From: Bradyrhizobium arachidis
GTDB lineage: Bacteria; Pseudomonadota; Alphaproteobacteria; Rhizobiales; Xanthobacteraceae
Direction of reading: 5' to 3'
Assembly (NCBI RefSeq): GCF_024758505.1
Contig: NZ_CP077970.1
Span: 9,365,273 to 9,429,272, forward strand
DNA length: 64,000 nucleotides
In this document: positions 1 through 10,150 of the stretch, in pieces
Layout of the letters: every line of letters starts with the position of its first letter
Position numbering within the stretch: the stretch's first letter is position 1
Notes under the pieces: model-generated
Databases searched by the model: none
Told to the model about the DNA's origin: nothing
Seen by the model: only the letters and a program-made list of their open reading frames with translations
Program-made: the position numbers and the translations under genes

Positions 1-24
1 AAGAAATCGACCGGAGAGAAACCC

Positions 25-1263
25 ATGGCGCGCCTGAAATTCGGAGCCTTCCTTGCCCCGCATCACCCGATCGGGGAGCATCCGATGTTGCAGTTCCGGC
101 GCGACCTCGACCTCGTCGAGCAGCTCGATGCGCTCGGCTATGACGAGTTCTGGTGCGGTGAGCACCATTCCTCCGGCTGGGAGATGATCGCTTCACCGGA
201 GATGTTTTTGGCGGCGGCCGGCGAGCGCACCAAGCGCATCAAGCTCGGCACCGGCGTCGTCTCGCTGCCCTATCATCATCCCTTCAACGTCGCCCAGCGC
301 ATGGTGCAGCTCGACCACATGACGGGCGGCCGCGCCATCTTCGGCTCCGGCCCCGGCGCTCTCGCCTCCGACGCGCACACGCTCGGCATCGACCCGATGA
401 CGCAGCGCGACCGCCAGGACGAGGCGATCAGCGTCATCCGCCGCCTGTTCAACGGTGAGCGCGTCACCGCGAGGAGCGACTGGTTCACCATGAACGACGC
501 GGCGCTGCAGATCCTACCCTTGCAGGAGGAGATGCCGTTCGTCGTGGCCTCGCAGATCTCGCCCTCGGGCATGACGCTGGCCGGCAAATACGGCATCGGC
601 ATCATCTCGCTGGGCTCGATGACGACGCAGGGCCTGATGTCGCTGCAGCAGCAATGGCAGTTCGCCGAGGACGCTGCCAGGAAGCACGGCACCAAGGTGA
701 GCCGCGCCGACTGGCGCGTGCTGCTGACCTGGCACGTCGCCGAGACCCGCGAGCAGGCGCGCAAGGAGGCCGGCGCCGGCCTGATGCGCTGGCACAACGA
801 GTATAATGTCGGCACCTTGCAGCGCCCGGGCCTCACCGCGTTCTCCTCGCCCGACGAGGCCGTCGACAAGACCGCTTTCGTGGAAGGCGCGGCGTCCACC
901 ATCGGCACGCCCGACGATCTCGTCAAAACCATCAAGAACGTGCTGCAGGTGTCCGGCGGCATCGGCGCCGTGATCGGCTTCGTGCACGACTGGGCCAACC
1001 CGGAGAACACCCGCCGGAGCTGGGATCTGGTCGCGCGCTACGTCGTGCCCGAGATCAACGGCTACATCGACGGCCTGCGCAAGTCGCAAAAATTCGTGAT
1101 CGAGAACCGTGCGATCTTCGAGCGCGCGGGACAGGCGGTGATGGCCAAGATCATGGAGAACGACAAGGCTGCCGAGGCACTGAAGGTGACTGGCCCCGGC
1201 CGCGTCGCGATTCCCGCCGTCAATGCGCCGGATCTCCAGAAGGAAGCCGCCAAGCGCGGATGA
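25..1263 (+). CDS. LLM-class flavin-dependent monooxygenase (limonene monooxygenase-like)
   Basis: A 412-residue luciferase-like (LLM) protein, a family of (beta/alpha)8 barrels that use reduced flavin supplied by a separate reductase. The N-terminus (LKFGAFLAPHHPIGEHP), the FWCGEHHSSGWE segment near residue 42 and the GRAIFGSGPGALASDAHTLGI block resemble the limonene 1,2-monooxygenase/alkanal monooxygenase branch. An AG-rich ribosome site (GGAGAG) lies 8-9 bases before the ATG. A cytochrome P450 gene follows 94 bp downstream on the same strand, so the two oxygenases may act on one hydrophobic substrate, but that is inference. The family call is secure; the substrate is unknown. Confidence 0.9.
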   Translation: MARLKFGAFLAPHHPIGEHPMLQFRRDLDLVEQLDALGYDEFWCGEHHSSGWEMIASPEMFLAAAGERTKRIKLGTGVVSLPYHHPFNVAQRMVQLDHMTGGRAIFGSGPGALASDAHTLGIDPMTQRDRQDEAISVIRRLFNGERVTARSDWFTMNDAALQILPLQEEMPFVVASQISPSGMTLAGKYGIGIISLGSMTTQGLMSLQQQWQFAEDAARKHGTKVSRADWRVLLTWHVAETREQARKEAGAGLMRWHNEYNVGTLQRPGLTAFSSPDEAVDKTAFVEGAASTIGTPDDLVKTIKNVLQVSGGIGAVIGFVHDWANPENTRRSWDLVARYVVPEINGYIDGLRKSQKFVIENRAIFERAGQAVMAKIMENDKAAEALKVTGPGRVAIPAVNAPDLQKEAAKRG

Positions 1264-1357
1264 TGGCGCAGTGCGGCAGCCCTAACTGTCGCACGTCATT
1301 CCACGCGGCCTGTGCTAAGCTGGCCCGGCCTTCGCTAGCCCATCGGAGCCCTCAGCC

Positions 1358-2734
1358 ATGACGATGCAGAATGTGGCCTCGCCCGTGACCAGCTTCACGC
1401 CGATCAAGCGCAATCAGCTCAAGCACATCCCGGGCGACGAGGGCTGGCCGATCATCGGCAAGACGCTCCAGGTGCTGGCCGATCCAAAGGGCCATATCGA
1501 AGCGTGCGGTGCGAAATACGGTCCGGTCTATCGCAGCCACATTTTTGGCGAGACCAGCGTCGTGCTGCTCGGGCCCGAGGCCAACGAGCTCGTGATGTTC
1601 GACCAGCAAAAGCTGTTCTCGTCGACCTTCGGCTGGGAGCGCGTGCTCGGCCGGCTGTTCCCGCGCGGCCTGATGCTGCTCGATTTCGACGAGCACCGAC
1701 TGCATCGCAAGGCACTGTCGGTCGCCTTCAAGTCCGGGCCGATGAAGTCTTATCTCGGTGAGCTCGACAAGGGTATCGCGGCGCGCGTTGCGCAGTGGCG
1801 GGCCAAGCCTGGCACGATGCAGCTCTATCCGGCGATGAAGCAGCTCACGCTCGACCTCGCCGCGACCTCGTTCCTGGGCGCCGACATCGGGCCGGAGGTG
1901 GACGAGATCAACCGCGCCTTCGTCGACATGGTTGCGGCCGCCGTCACACCGATACGTTATCCCATTCCCGGCACGCAGATGGCGCGCGGCGTCGCGGGCC
2001 GAAAGCGCATCATCGCCTATTTCAAGCAGCAGATTCCACTGCGCCGCGGCAATCACGGCGGCGACGATCTGTTCTCGCAGCTCTGCCGCGCCACCCATGA
2101 GAACGGCGTGCTGCTGTCCGAGCAGGACATCGTCGATCACATGAGCTTCCTGATGATGGCAGCGCACGACACGCTGACCTCATCACTCACCTCCTTCATC
2201 GGCGAGCTCGCCGCGCATCCCGACTGGCAGCAGAAGCTGCGCGACGAAGTCATGGCTCTGAACCTGAGCGCCGACGCGCCGACCGGCTTCGACGATCTTG
2301 AAAAAATGCCGCTGTCGGAGATGGCCTTCAAGGAAGCTCTGCGCATCAAGCCGCCGGTACCATCGATGCCGCGACGAGCCGTGCGCGATTTCACCTTCAA
2401 GGGATTTACGATCCCCGCCGGCACCTCGGTCGGCGTCAATCCGCTGTACACCCACCACATGAAAGAGATCTGGCCGGAGCCCGATCATTTCGATCCGCTC
2501 CGCTTCACCGAGGACGCCCAGCGCAACCGCCATCGCTTCGCCTGGGTGCCGTTCGGCGGCGGCGCGCATATGTGCCTCGGCCTGCACTTCGCTTATATGC
2601 AGGCAAAATGCTTTGCGCGGCACTTCCTGCAGAACATCGAGGTGTCGCTGGAGCCGGGTTACAAGCCGGACTGGCAGATGTGGCCGATCCCCAAGCCGCG
2701 CGATGGGCTGAAGGTGACGGTGAAGGCGGTGTGA
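1358..2734 (+). CDS. Cytochrome P450
   Basis: A 458-residue soluble P450. The heme-ligand signature FGGGAHMCLGLHFA is near residue 400, with the Cys as proximal thiolate ligand. An oxygen-activating I-helix motif (MMAAHDTLTSS) is near residue 266, and the ExxR of the K helix is in FKEALRIKPP. There is no N-terminal membrane anchor, so it should be cytosolic and need a separate ferredoxin/reductase, none of which lies nearby. The (A/G)HDT I-helix form, where many P450s have GxxT, resembles CYP120/CYP51-like bacterial members. It lies downstream of the flavin monooxygenase and may be co-transcribed. The substrate is unknown. Confidence 0.93.
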   Translation: MTMQNVASPVTSFTPIKRNQLKHIPGDEGWPIIGKTLQVLADPKGHIEACGAKYGPVYRSHIFGETSVVLLGPEANELVMFDQQKLFSSTFGWERVLGRLFPRGLMLLDFDEHRLHRKALSVAFKSGPMKSYLGELDKGIAARVAQWRAKPGTMQLYPAMKQLTLDLAATSFLGADIGPEVDEINRAFVDMVAAAVTPIRYPIPGTQMARGVAGRKRIIAYFKQQIPLRRGNHGGDDLFSQLCRATHENGVLLSEQDIVDHMSFLMMAAHDTLTSSLTSFIGELAAHPDWQQKLRDEVMALNLSADAPTGFDDLEKMPLSEMAFKEALRIKPPVPSMPRRAVRDFTFKGFTIPAGTSVGVNPLYTHHMKEIWPEPDHFDPLRFTEDAQRNRHRFAWVPFGGGAHMCLGLHFAYMQAKCFARHFLQNIEVSLEPGYKPDWQMWPIPKPRDGLKVTVKAV

Positions 2735-2743
2735 ACGACCAAC

Positions 2744-2831
2744 ACCGTCATTGCGAGCGAAGCGAAGCAATCCACGTCTCCGCGGAAGCAGTCTGGATTG
2801 CTTCGTCGCAAGAGCTCCTCGCAATGACGGT
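2744..2831. repeat. Palindromic intergenic repeat (type 1)
   Basis: The arms ACCGTCATTGCGAG and its complement flank an internal pair GAAGCAATCCA / TGGATTGCTTC, so the whole unit can fold into one long hairpin between the convergent P450 and SDR genes. A relative with the same arms and the same CTCCGCGGAA centre lies at 58979-59059. This is a dispersed repeat of the kind common in Bradyrhizobium intergenic space. It may act as a bidirectional stop, though no T-tract is present. Confidence 0.8.
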
Positions 2832-2846
2832 GGATGCCGCGCGCTC

Positions 2847-3686
2847 CTACCCGCCCTGATCGAACGCCTTGCGCAAGGCGACATAACCCTGCTGCTGCTG
2901 GGTCCAGTTGCGGCCGCCGGTCATGGCGCCGTCGATGACGAGGTCGTGGCCGTTGATGAAGCTCGCTTCGTCGCTCGCCAGGAACACCGCAGCATGCGCG
3001 ATGTCATCGGGCAGGCCGGCGCGCGGGATCGGCTGCGCGCTCTTGTAGACCTCGCGCATCACGGCCGGCGTCTTCTCGGCGGCCTCGGTGGATAGGCCCA
3101 GCGCCTTGCCGAAGATGCCGGTGGCGATCGCACCCGGCGAGATCGAATTGACGCGAACGTTGGACTCGCCGAGCTCCATCGCCACGCATTTGGTGAGATG
3201 GATGACGGCCGCCTTCGCCGCGCCATAGACCATCGAGGAGGAGAAGCCGGCAAGCCGGCCTGCGATGCTGCCGTTGTTGATGATGCTGCCGGATCCCTGT
3301 TTCTTCATATGCGGCGCGGCGTGCTTCATGCCGAGCATGACGCTGCGGACCAGCGTCGCCATCGCGGCGTCGAAGCGCTCGACCTCGAGTCCCTCGATGC
3401 CGCCGGTCTGTGCCGGGCCGCCGGCATTGTTGAACAGGCAATCGATCCGGCCGAATTTTTCCACCGCGAGATCGATCAGCGCGCGCATCTGGTCTTCGAC
3501 CGTCACATCGGTCTGGCGGAACATGCAGGCAGCGCCGAGCTGCTTTGCCAGCGCCTCGCCTTCAGGTAGGCGCCGCCCCGCGATCACAATTTTGGCGCCT
3601 TCGGCAACGAAGACTTCGGCAGTCCGCAGTCCGATTCCGCTCGTCGCCCCCGTGATCACCGCAACCTTGCCGTCCAGCCGTCCCAT
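2847..3686 (-). CDS. SDR-family oxidoreductase
   Basis: A classical short-chain dehydrogenase of 279 residues. It has the cofactor motif TGATSGIG near residue 12, the NNAG motif, and the catalytic Ser with YGAAK (Tyr-xxx-Lys). The sequence after the catalytic Lys (NSISPGAIATGIFG) fits the family. The start at 3686 was chosen because AGGAA lies 7-8 bases upstream and the conserved domain begins immediately; a longer in-frame start at 3731 lacks such a site. It converges on the P450 gene across a palindromic repeat. NAD(P)(H) dependence is expected from the family. The substrate is not identifiable. Confidence 0.92.
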   Translation of the reverse strand: MGRLDGKVAVITGATSGIGLRTAEVFVAEGAKIVIAGRRLPEGEALAKQLGAACMFRQTDVTVEDQMRALIDLAVEKFGRIDCLFNNAGGPAQTGGIEGLEVERFDAAMATLVRSVMLGMKHAAPHMKKQGSGSIINNGSIAGRLAGFSSSMVYGAAKAAVIHLTKCVAMELGESNVRVNSISPGAIATGIFGKALGLSTEAAEKTPAVMREVYKSAQPIPRAGLPDDIAHAAVFLASDEASFINGHDLVIDGAMTGGRNWTQQQQGYVALRKAFDQGG

Positions 3687-3865
3687 GGCATGTTCCTGTT
3701 TTCTGATGATTTGACGCCAATTGACGGGCACCGCGCGGCGCCGTCGTCGCAGCGGACACTATTCCCGCCCGTCCGGGACAAGGCAAGCTATGCTTGCGCG
3801 GGCAGAATGCGTAACGTTCATGCCAGTGGTCCCCTACACGCATTCGCTACGCGGTCAGGCGACGC

Positions 3866-4828
3866 ATGGTGAAGTTGATCGACGAATTCCGGCGCGGCTG
3901 GCAGGGCACCTCCCCGCCGTCGATTGCCACGAGCATCGCCTTCGCTGCCGCATGCCTGCTGCTCGCAACCCTGGTGCGCTGGGGTCTCGCTCAGGTGCGG
4001 CCGGACATCTTCTTCACGCCGTATTTTCCGGCCGTATTCTTTGCTGCCGCCTTCGGGGGCCTGCGGATCGGCGTCTTCACCGCGCTGGTCGGCGGCATGC
4101 TCGGCATCGCGGTCAATTTCGGCGAGACCCATCTCGATCGCGCGCGGTTCGTCCTCCTGGTGCTGTATTGGGCGGTCAGTGCGCTCACGATCTGGGGCGT
4201 CGAGCACTACCGCTCGCTGCTGATCGAGCAGCGCCGGATTTCAAAACGGCTGATCGAGGAAGAGCATTACCGCAAGCTCGTGGTCGACGAGCTGCAGCAC
4301 CGGCTGAAGAACAAATTGTCTACCGTGCACGCCGTGCTGCACCAGGTGCTGCACGACCAGCCGCAGGTCTGGGCCAGGATCGATCCGCGGCTGCGCTCGC
4401 TGGCATCGACCGACGATCTGATCGCCAAGGTCGACAATTCCGGCTGCGACATCCGCGACCTCCTCATCTCCGAGCTCGGCCCTTACGGCCATGTCCGTTT
4501 CACGCTGAACGGCGACCGGCTGTTCCTCCCCGCAAAGCTCGCGGTCACGATGTCGCTGATGTTCCACGAGCTCGCCACCAATGCCAGCAAATATGGCGCG
4601 TTCTCCTCGCCGCGCGGCCTGCTGCAGGTGTCGTGGACCGTCTCCGACGGCCGCCTCATCATCACCTGGGACGAGACCGAAGGCCCGATCATCGACAAGG
4701 TCTCCCCGCCCGGCTTCGGCACCAAGCTCTTGAAGTCGGCGCTCCTGGCCTTCGACGGCAAGACCGAGATCTCCTATTTGAGGACCGGCGTCCACTGCAT
4801 CATGCAATGCCGGCTTCCAAAGGTTTGA
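3866..4828 (+). CDS. HWE-family sensor histidine kinase with membrane N-terminus
   Basis: 320 residues. Three hydrophobic segments (about residues 18-42, 50-78 and 92-112) resemble the DUF4118 membrane module of KdpD-like sensors. They are followed by an H-box ELQHRLKNKLSTVHAVLHQVL with the likely phospho-accepting His, an N-box HELATNASKYGAF, and the WDE tripeptide (TWDETEGP) that defines HWE kinases. No PAS domain or response regulator is adjacent, so it is an orphan whose partner must lie elsewhere. HWE kinases in alphaproteobacteria often feed light or general-stress pathways, but nothing here shows which. Confidence 0.88.
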   Translation: MVKLIDEFRRGWQGTSPPSIATSIAFAAACLLLATLVRWGLAQVRPDIFFTPYFPAVFFAAAFGGLRIGVFTALVGGMLGIAVNFGETHLDRARFVLLVLYWAVSALTIWGVEHYRSLLIEQRRISKRLIEEEHYRKLVVDELQHRLKNKLSTVHAVLHQVLHDQPQVWARIDPRLRSLASTDDLIAKVDNSGCDIRDLLISELGPYGHVRFTLNGDRLFLPAKLAVTMSLMFHELATNASKYGAFSSPRGLLQVSWTVSDGRLIITWDETEGPIIDKVSPPGFGTKLLKSALLAFDGKTEISYLRTGVHCIMQCRLPKV

Positions 4829-5038
4829 CGCACTCCTCGAAGCGAAAGGCCGAGCGCCGCTTTCGCCCGCAGTTTCACAAGCGCCGTTGACACTCTGTTA
4901 ATGACGATCGTCAGCGCCTGCCGCCGCGCCAAATTATAGACCGAACCAGCCCCGTATTTCTGCGTACCCCTTAACCAAAACTAAGAGGGAACCACGCAAG
5001 ATCGCGCGCATTGCAAAGCGCGCCTGACAACAAGATTC

Positions 5039-6784
5039 ATGACTTCTATGAACGACAGCAAGTATTCCAGCGCGACTGAAGCCGAGCTCGGATTCCTCAA
5101 GGAAATCGTTAGAATGCTGCCGGCCGGCGTGACCGTACACGACGACCGCGGCGACCTGCTCCTGGTTAACGACGCCGCAGCCGCCCTGCTCGGCATCGAC
5201 GGAAGCCGCCCCTTGCACGATCTCGCCCAGCGCCAGGAGGCCTGCGTGCAGGCACTCCGGGGCGGCCGGTCCGTCGTAACCGAAGAATCCCTCCAGTCGG
5301 GCGCCGCACGCCAGGTGCTGCTGACCACCCACCGCCCGGTGCGCCTCGCCGGCCGCGACCTCCTGATCTCGGCCTCGTCAGATATCACCGAGCAGAAGAA
5401 TTTTGAGGACCAGCTCTTCCGCTCGGCCTATTTCGACGAATTGACCGGGCTGCCGTCACGGCGCGTGATCGAGCACCGTGCCAACAGCATCTTGTCGCGC
5501 GACAATAGCGGCGACCGTTTTGCGCTGGCCTTCCTCGACATCGACAATTTCAAGCACATCAACGACTATTACGGTCATTCCGTCGGCGACGCGCTGCTCG
5601 TCGAGTTGTCGAAGCGGCTCGGGCGCGACTTGCGCGACTCCGACATGCTGTCGCGGATCTCCGGCGACGAATTCCTGCTGCTGCTCTCGCCGATCGAGAC
5701 CCAGCAGGAAGTTGCTGAATTCCTCCAGTCGACCCTGCAGCGGCTCACCGCGCCGTTCTTCATCGACCATTCGGAGATTTTTGCCTCCACCTCCGTCGGC
5801 GTCAGCCTCTATCCGGACCACGGCCGCAGCTTCGAGGTGCTGCGCCAGAATGCCGACATCGCGATGTACCGCATCAAGAACAGCGGCAAGGGCACCGCCG
5901 CCTTCTTCGATGCCAGCATGGAGCGCGAGGCGCTGGCGCGCACCAGGATCGAGCAGTCGCTGCGGCTCGCTATCCTCGAAAAGCGCTTCTGCTGCGCGTT
6001 CCAGTCCAAGGTCGACATCCGAACCCAGGCCGTCAAGGGCATCGAGGCGCTGGTACGCCTGCGCGACGACGAAGGCGTGATCCAGGCGCCGGGCTCGTTC
6101 ATCAATCTCGCAGTCGAGCTCGGGCTGATCGACGAGCTCACGCATCTGGTGCTGGCGGAGATCGTCAAGTCGATCGACCTGATCAACGACACGTTTGGCG
6201 CGGACGCGACTATCAGCATCAACGTCGCCGCCAAGCAGGCCGGCAATCCCGAATTCATGCGCACCTTCGCGCAGGCACTGGACGACACCGGCTTTTCCCA
6301 ACGCTTCATGATCGAGGTGACCGAAGACGCCTTCGTCGCCAAGAGCCATTTCCAGGCCGAGATCCTGCCGATGTTCCGCAAACTCGGCGTCGGCATCTCC
6401 ATCGACGATTTCGGGACCGGCTTTTCCTCGCTCTCGGCGCTCGCCGACATCACGGCCGATGAGATCAAGATCGACCGCTCGTTCATCACCGACATCCATA
6501 AGCGCCCACGCAGCCAGGGCATTTTGCGCGCGATCGAATCGCTGAGCGAGGCACTGGGCATCGCGGTCATCGCCGAGGGGATCGAATCCTACGAGGAGCT
6601 CGCCTATCTCCAGGCGGCGACCAAGATCCGCTACGCGCAAGGCTATTATTTCGCGCGGCCGATCTTCCTCGAAGAATTGAAGCTCGCAACGCCCGCCTCC
6701 AGCGAGTCGCGCGGCAGCATGGCAAGCCGGCCGGCGCAGCAGAACCGCCAAGGCTATTCGCGGGCGAGCGGGTATCGGCGGTAA
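5039..6784 (+). CDS. PAS-GGDEF-EAL c-di-GMP signalling protein
   Basis: 581 residues with no membrane segment. A PAS-like sensor covers about residues 20-115. The GGDEF domain has SGDEF in place of GGDEF near residue 209, which is compatible with activity in some members. The EAL domain starts near residue 336 (GIEALVRLRDDEG) and keeps the metal-site motif DDFGTGFSSL and the later EGIES. It may therefore make c-di-GMP, degrade it, or use one domain as a regulatory site; the intact EAL motifs favour phosphodiesterase competence. A TTAACCA stretch near 4969 in the preceding intergenic space resembles a CtrA half-site, which is weak evidence. Confidence 0.92.
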   Translation: MTSMNDSKYSSATEAELGFLKEIVRMLPAGVTVHDDRGDLLLVNDAAAALLGIDGSRPLHDLAQRQEACVQALRGGRSVVTEESLQSGAARQVLLTTHRPVRLAGRDLLISASSDITEQKNFEDQLFRSAYFDELTGLPSRRVIEHRANSILSRDNSGDRFALAFLDIDNFKHINDYYGHSVGDALLVELSKRLGRDLRDSDMLSRISGDEFLLLLSPIETQQEVAEFLQSTLQRLTAPFFIDHSEIFASTSVGVSLYPDHGRSFEVLRQNADIAMYRIKNSGKGTAAFFDASMEREALARTRIEQSLRLAILEKRFCCAFQSKVDIRTQAVKGIEALVRLRDDEGVIQAPGSFINLAVELGLIDELTHLVLAEIVKSIDLINDTFGADATISINVAAKQAGNPEFMRTFAQALDDTGFSQRFMIEVTEDAFVAKSHFQAEILPMFRKLGVGISIDDFGTGFSSLSALADITADEIKIDRSFITDIHKRPRSQGILRAIESLSEALGIAVIAEGIESYEELAYLQAATKIRYAQGYYFARPIFLEELKLATPASSESRGSMASRPAQQNRQGYSRASGYRR

Positions 6785-6815
6785 GGGAGCGCGAGGTCCG
6801 TGCGCCAATCTCCGT

Positions 6816-6981
6816 GTCGTCCTGGCGAAAGCCAGGACCCATTACCCCAGGGCGCAGTTGTGGCGCGAGATGGTGGTTATCAATCTTCGCCAAACTTCCC
6901 CCTGGGGTAATGGGTCCTGGATCAGCGCTCCGCTCTGGACAACGCTGCGCGTTGCCAGGAGCTGCGCTTGTCCAGGACGAC
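6816..6981. repeat. Inverted-repeat element (type 2), long copy
   Basis: A 166-bp unit bounded by GTCGTCCTGG and CCAGGACGAC. Internal complementary blocks (GGACCCATTACCCCAGGG against CCCTGGGGTAATGGGTCC) allow a near-complete fold. A second, shorter copy with the same ends and inner CAATCTTCGC block lies at 47766-47888. No coding potential is seen. It fills most of the gap between the GGDEF-EAL gene and the sigma54 activator gene. It is best described as a non-autonomous, MITE-like palindromic repeat. Confidence 0.8.
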
Positions 6982-7077
6982 GAGCTGGGGGTTGGCCAGC
7001 ACCGTTCCCCCTGATTTCGTCCTTTGAATCTATTGCCCTTTTGGTAATAAGCAGACGGGCTTCCCCCGAGGTACGCC

Positions 7078-8520
<1,443 letters not shown>

Positions 8521-8527
8521 GTTTCGA

Positions 8528-8541
8528 GACACGGACGTGTC
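8528..8541. promoter_or_regulatory. Candidate upstream activator binding site
   Basis: GACACG-GA-CGTGTC, a perfect 6-bp inverted repeat with a 2-bp centre, beginning 7 bases after the stop of the sigma54 activator gene. A further GACAC lies at 8558-8562, so two related sites may be present. It sits about 100 bp before the GG-N10-GC promoter at 8639, the usual spacing for an enhancer bound by this activator class. Binding is inferred, not shown. Confidence 0.55.
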
Positions 8542-8638
8542 CGGAGTCTCAGATTCCTGACACCGCGCCTTGCGCTCTTTTTCCCCTCCCATCGCGCTAA
8601 CTGCCGGATTCTTGGCCATTTGCCCATGCGCGCCGCAA

Positions 8639-8655
8639 CTGGCGCGGCGCTTGCT
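8639..8655 (+). promoter_or_regulatory. Sigma54-type promoter for the symporter gene
   Basis: CTGGCGCGGCGCTTGCT matches the -24/-12 consensus TGGCACG-N4-TTGCW at all positions except one (GCG for ACG), with the invariant GG and GC ten bases apart. Transcription would start near 8666, about 50 bases before the symporter ATG. A gene for a sigma54 activator ends just upstream, which makes the match more credible than chance in GC-rich DNA. Confidence 0.7.
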
Positions 8656-8716
8656 TTTTGCTCCGCACAAAGACGCACACCGCAAGTGCGCGTTCATCAA
8701 ACAGGGAGAACGCAAG

Positions 8717-10027
8717 ATGAGTGGAGCGATCACAGTCAATCAGCTTCAGGCAAAACATCCGTCGCATGTCACCGTCGCCACCGCGAGCCTGATCGGCACG
8801 GCCATCGAATGGTACGACTTCTTCCTCTACGGCACCGCCGCGGCGCTGATCTTCAACAAGCTGTTCTTTCCGAACTTTGACGCGATGGTCGGCACGCTGC
8901 TGGCTTTCGCGACCTATGCGCTCGGCTTCGTCGCGCGCCCGCTCGGCGGCCTCGTGTTCGGTCACTACGGCGACAAGATCGGCCGCAAGACCATGCTCTA
9001 TCTGACGCTGCTGATCATGGGCGCGGCGACGGCGGCGATCGGTTTCCTGCCGACTTATGAAACCGCGGGCATCTGGGCCGCGGTGCTGCTCGTCACCTGC
9101 CGGCTGATCCAGGGATTTGGACTCGGCGGCGAATGGGGCGGCGCCGTGCTGATGGCGGTCGAGCACGCGCCCGAGGACAAGAAAGGCTTTTACGGAAGCT
9201 GGCCGCAGCTCGGCGCGCCACTCGGCCTCGTGCTCGGCACGCTGGTGTTTTCGGTGGTGTCCGCATTCCTGACCGACGCGCAGCTCTACGCCTGGGGCTG
9301 GCGCATTCCGTTCCTGTTCTCGATCGCGCTGGTGCTGGTCGGCCTGTGGATCCGCTTCACCATCGCGGAATCGCCGGAGTTCCAGAAGGTCAAGGACACC
9401 AAGCAGGAAGTACAGATGCCGATCGTCGAGGCGATCCGCATGTATCCGAAGAACATCCTGCTCGCGATGGGCGCGCGCTTCGCCGAAAACGGCTTCTTCT
9501 ACATCTACGCGACCTTCGTGCTCGCTTATGCGACACAGTCGCTCGGCATGAACAAGCAGGACATGCTGAACGGCGTGTTGATCGCAGCCGCGATCGAGAC
9601 TTTTACCATTCCCGCCTTCGGGGCATTGTCCGATAAGGTCGGGCGGCGGCCGGTCTATATCTTCGGCGCGGTATTCTCGGCGCTGATGTCATTCCCGCTG
9701 TTCATGCTGCTGGCGACCAAGAACCCGCAATATGCCTGGATCGCGATCGTGCTCGGCCTCGCCATCGGACACGCCGCGATGTATGGCCCGCAGGCGAGCT
9801 TCCTCTCGGAATTGTTCGGCACAAAAGTGCGCTACAGCGGCGTCTCGCTCGGCTACAACCTCGCCTCGATCTTCGCCGGCGCGCTGTCGCCGCTGATCGC
9901 GACGGGGTTGATGACGGCCTATGCACCGGCGACCTGGCCGATCTCGGTCTACATGATCGTGCTCGCGCTGATCACTATCGTGTCGGTCTATTTCGCCACC
10001 GAAACACGCAAGATAGTTCAGCCCTGA
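8717..10027 (+). CDS. MHS-family metabolite:H+ symporter (MFS)
   Basis: 436 residues with about 12 hydrophobic helices. The opening (ATASLIGTAIEWYDFFLYGTAA) and the loop GHYGDKIGRKTMLYLTLL are hallmarks of the metabolite:H+ symporter branch (KgtP, ShiA and ProP relatives). The start at 8717 is taken because GGGAGAA precedes it by 9 bases; an upstream in-frame start at 8570 would overlap the sigma54 promoter. Known substrates of the branch are dicarboxylates, shikimate, betaine and aromatic acids. The CoA-transferase downstream suggests a short organic acid. Import into the cytoplasm is expected. Confidence 0.92.
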   Translation: MSGAITVNQLQAKHPSHVTVATASLIGTAIEWYDFFLYGTAAALIFNKLFFPNFDAMVGTLLAFATYALGFVARPLGGLVFGHYGDKIGRKTMLYLTLLIMGAATAAIGFLPTYETAGIWAAVLLVTCRLIQGFGLGGEWGGAVLMAVEHAPEDKKGFYGSWPQLGAPLGLVLGTLVFSVVSAFLTDAQLYAWGWRIPFLFSIALVLVGLWIRFTIAESPEFQKVKDTKQEVQMPIVEAIRMYPKNILLAMGARFAENGFFYIYATFVLAYATQSLGMNKQDMLNGVLIAAAIETFTIPAFGALSDKVGRRPVYIFGAVFSALMSFPLFMLLATKNPQYAWIAIVLGLAIGHAAMYGPQASFLSELFGTKVRYSGVSLGYNLASIFAGALSPLIATGLMTAYAPATWPISVYMIVLALITIVSVYFATETRKIVQP

Positions 10028-10052
10028 CCGGCTGATTGCATTCCCCACCACG

Positions 10053-10082
10053 CCGGAGCGGCCTAGTCGCGGGCCGCTCCGG
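10053..10082. terminator. Strong hairpin between symporter and CoA-transferase genes
   Basis: A perfect 11-bp stem CCGGAGCGGCC / GGCCGCTCCGG with an 8-nt loop, 26 bases after the symporter stop. There is no T-run after it, so it may be an mRNA-stability or partial-termination element rather than a true terminator. It would allow unequal expression of the symporter and the CoA-transferase. Confidence 0.5.
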
Positions 10083-10150
10083 GCGATACAAATAGAGCAA
10101 CCAAAGAAGAACAGGGCATGCGGTCGACAACAGACGCGGGAGGGAACGCC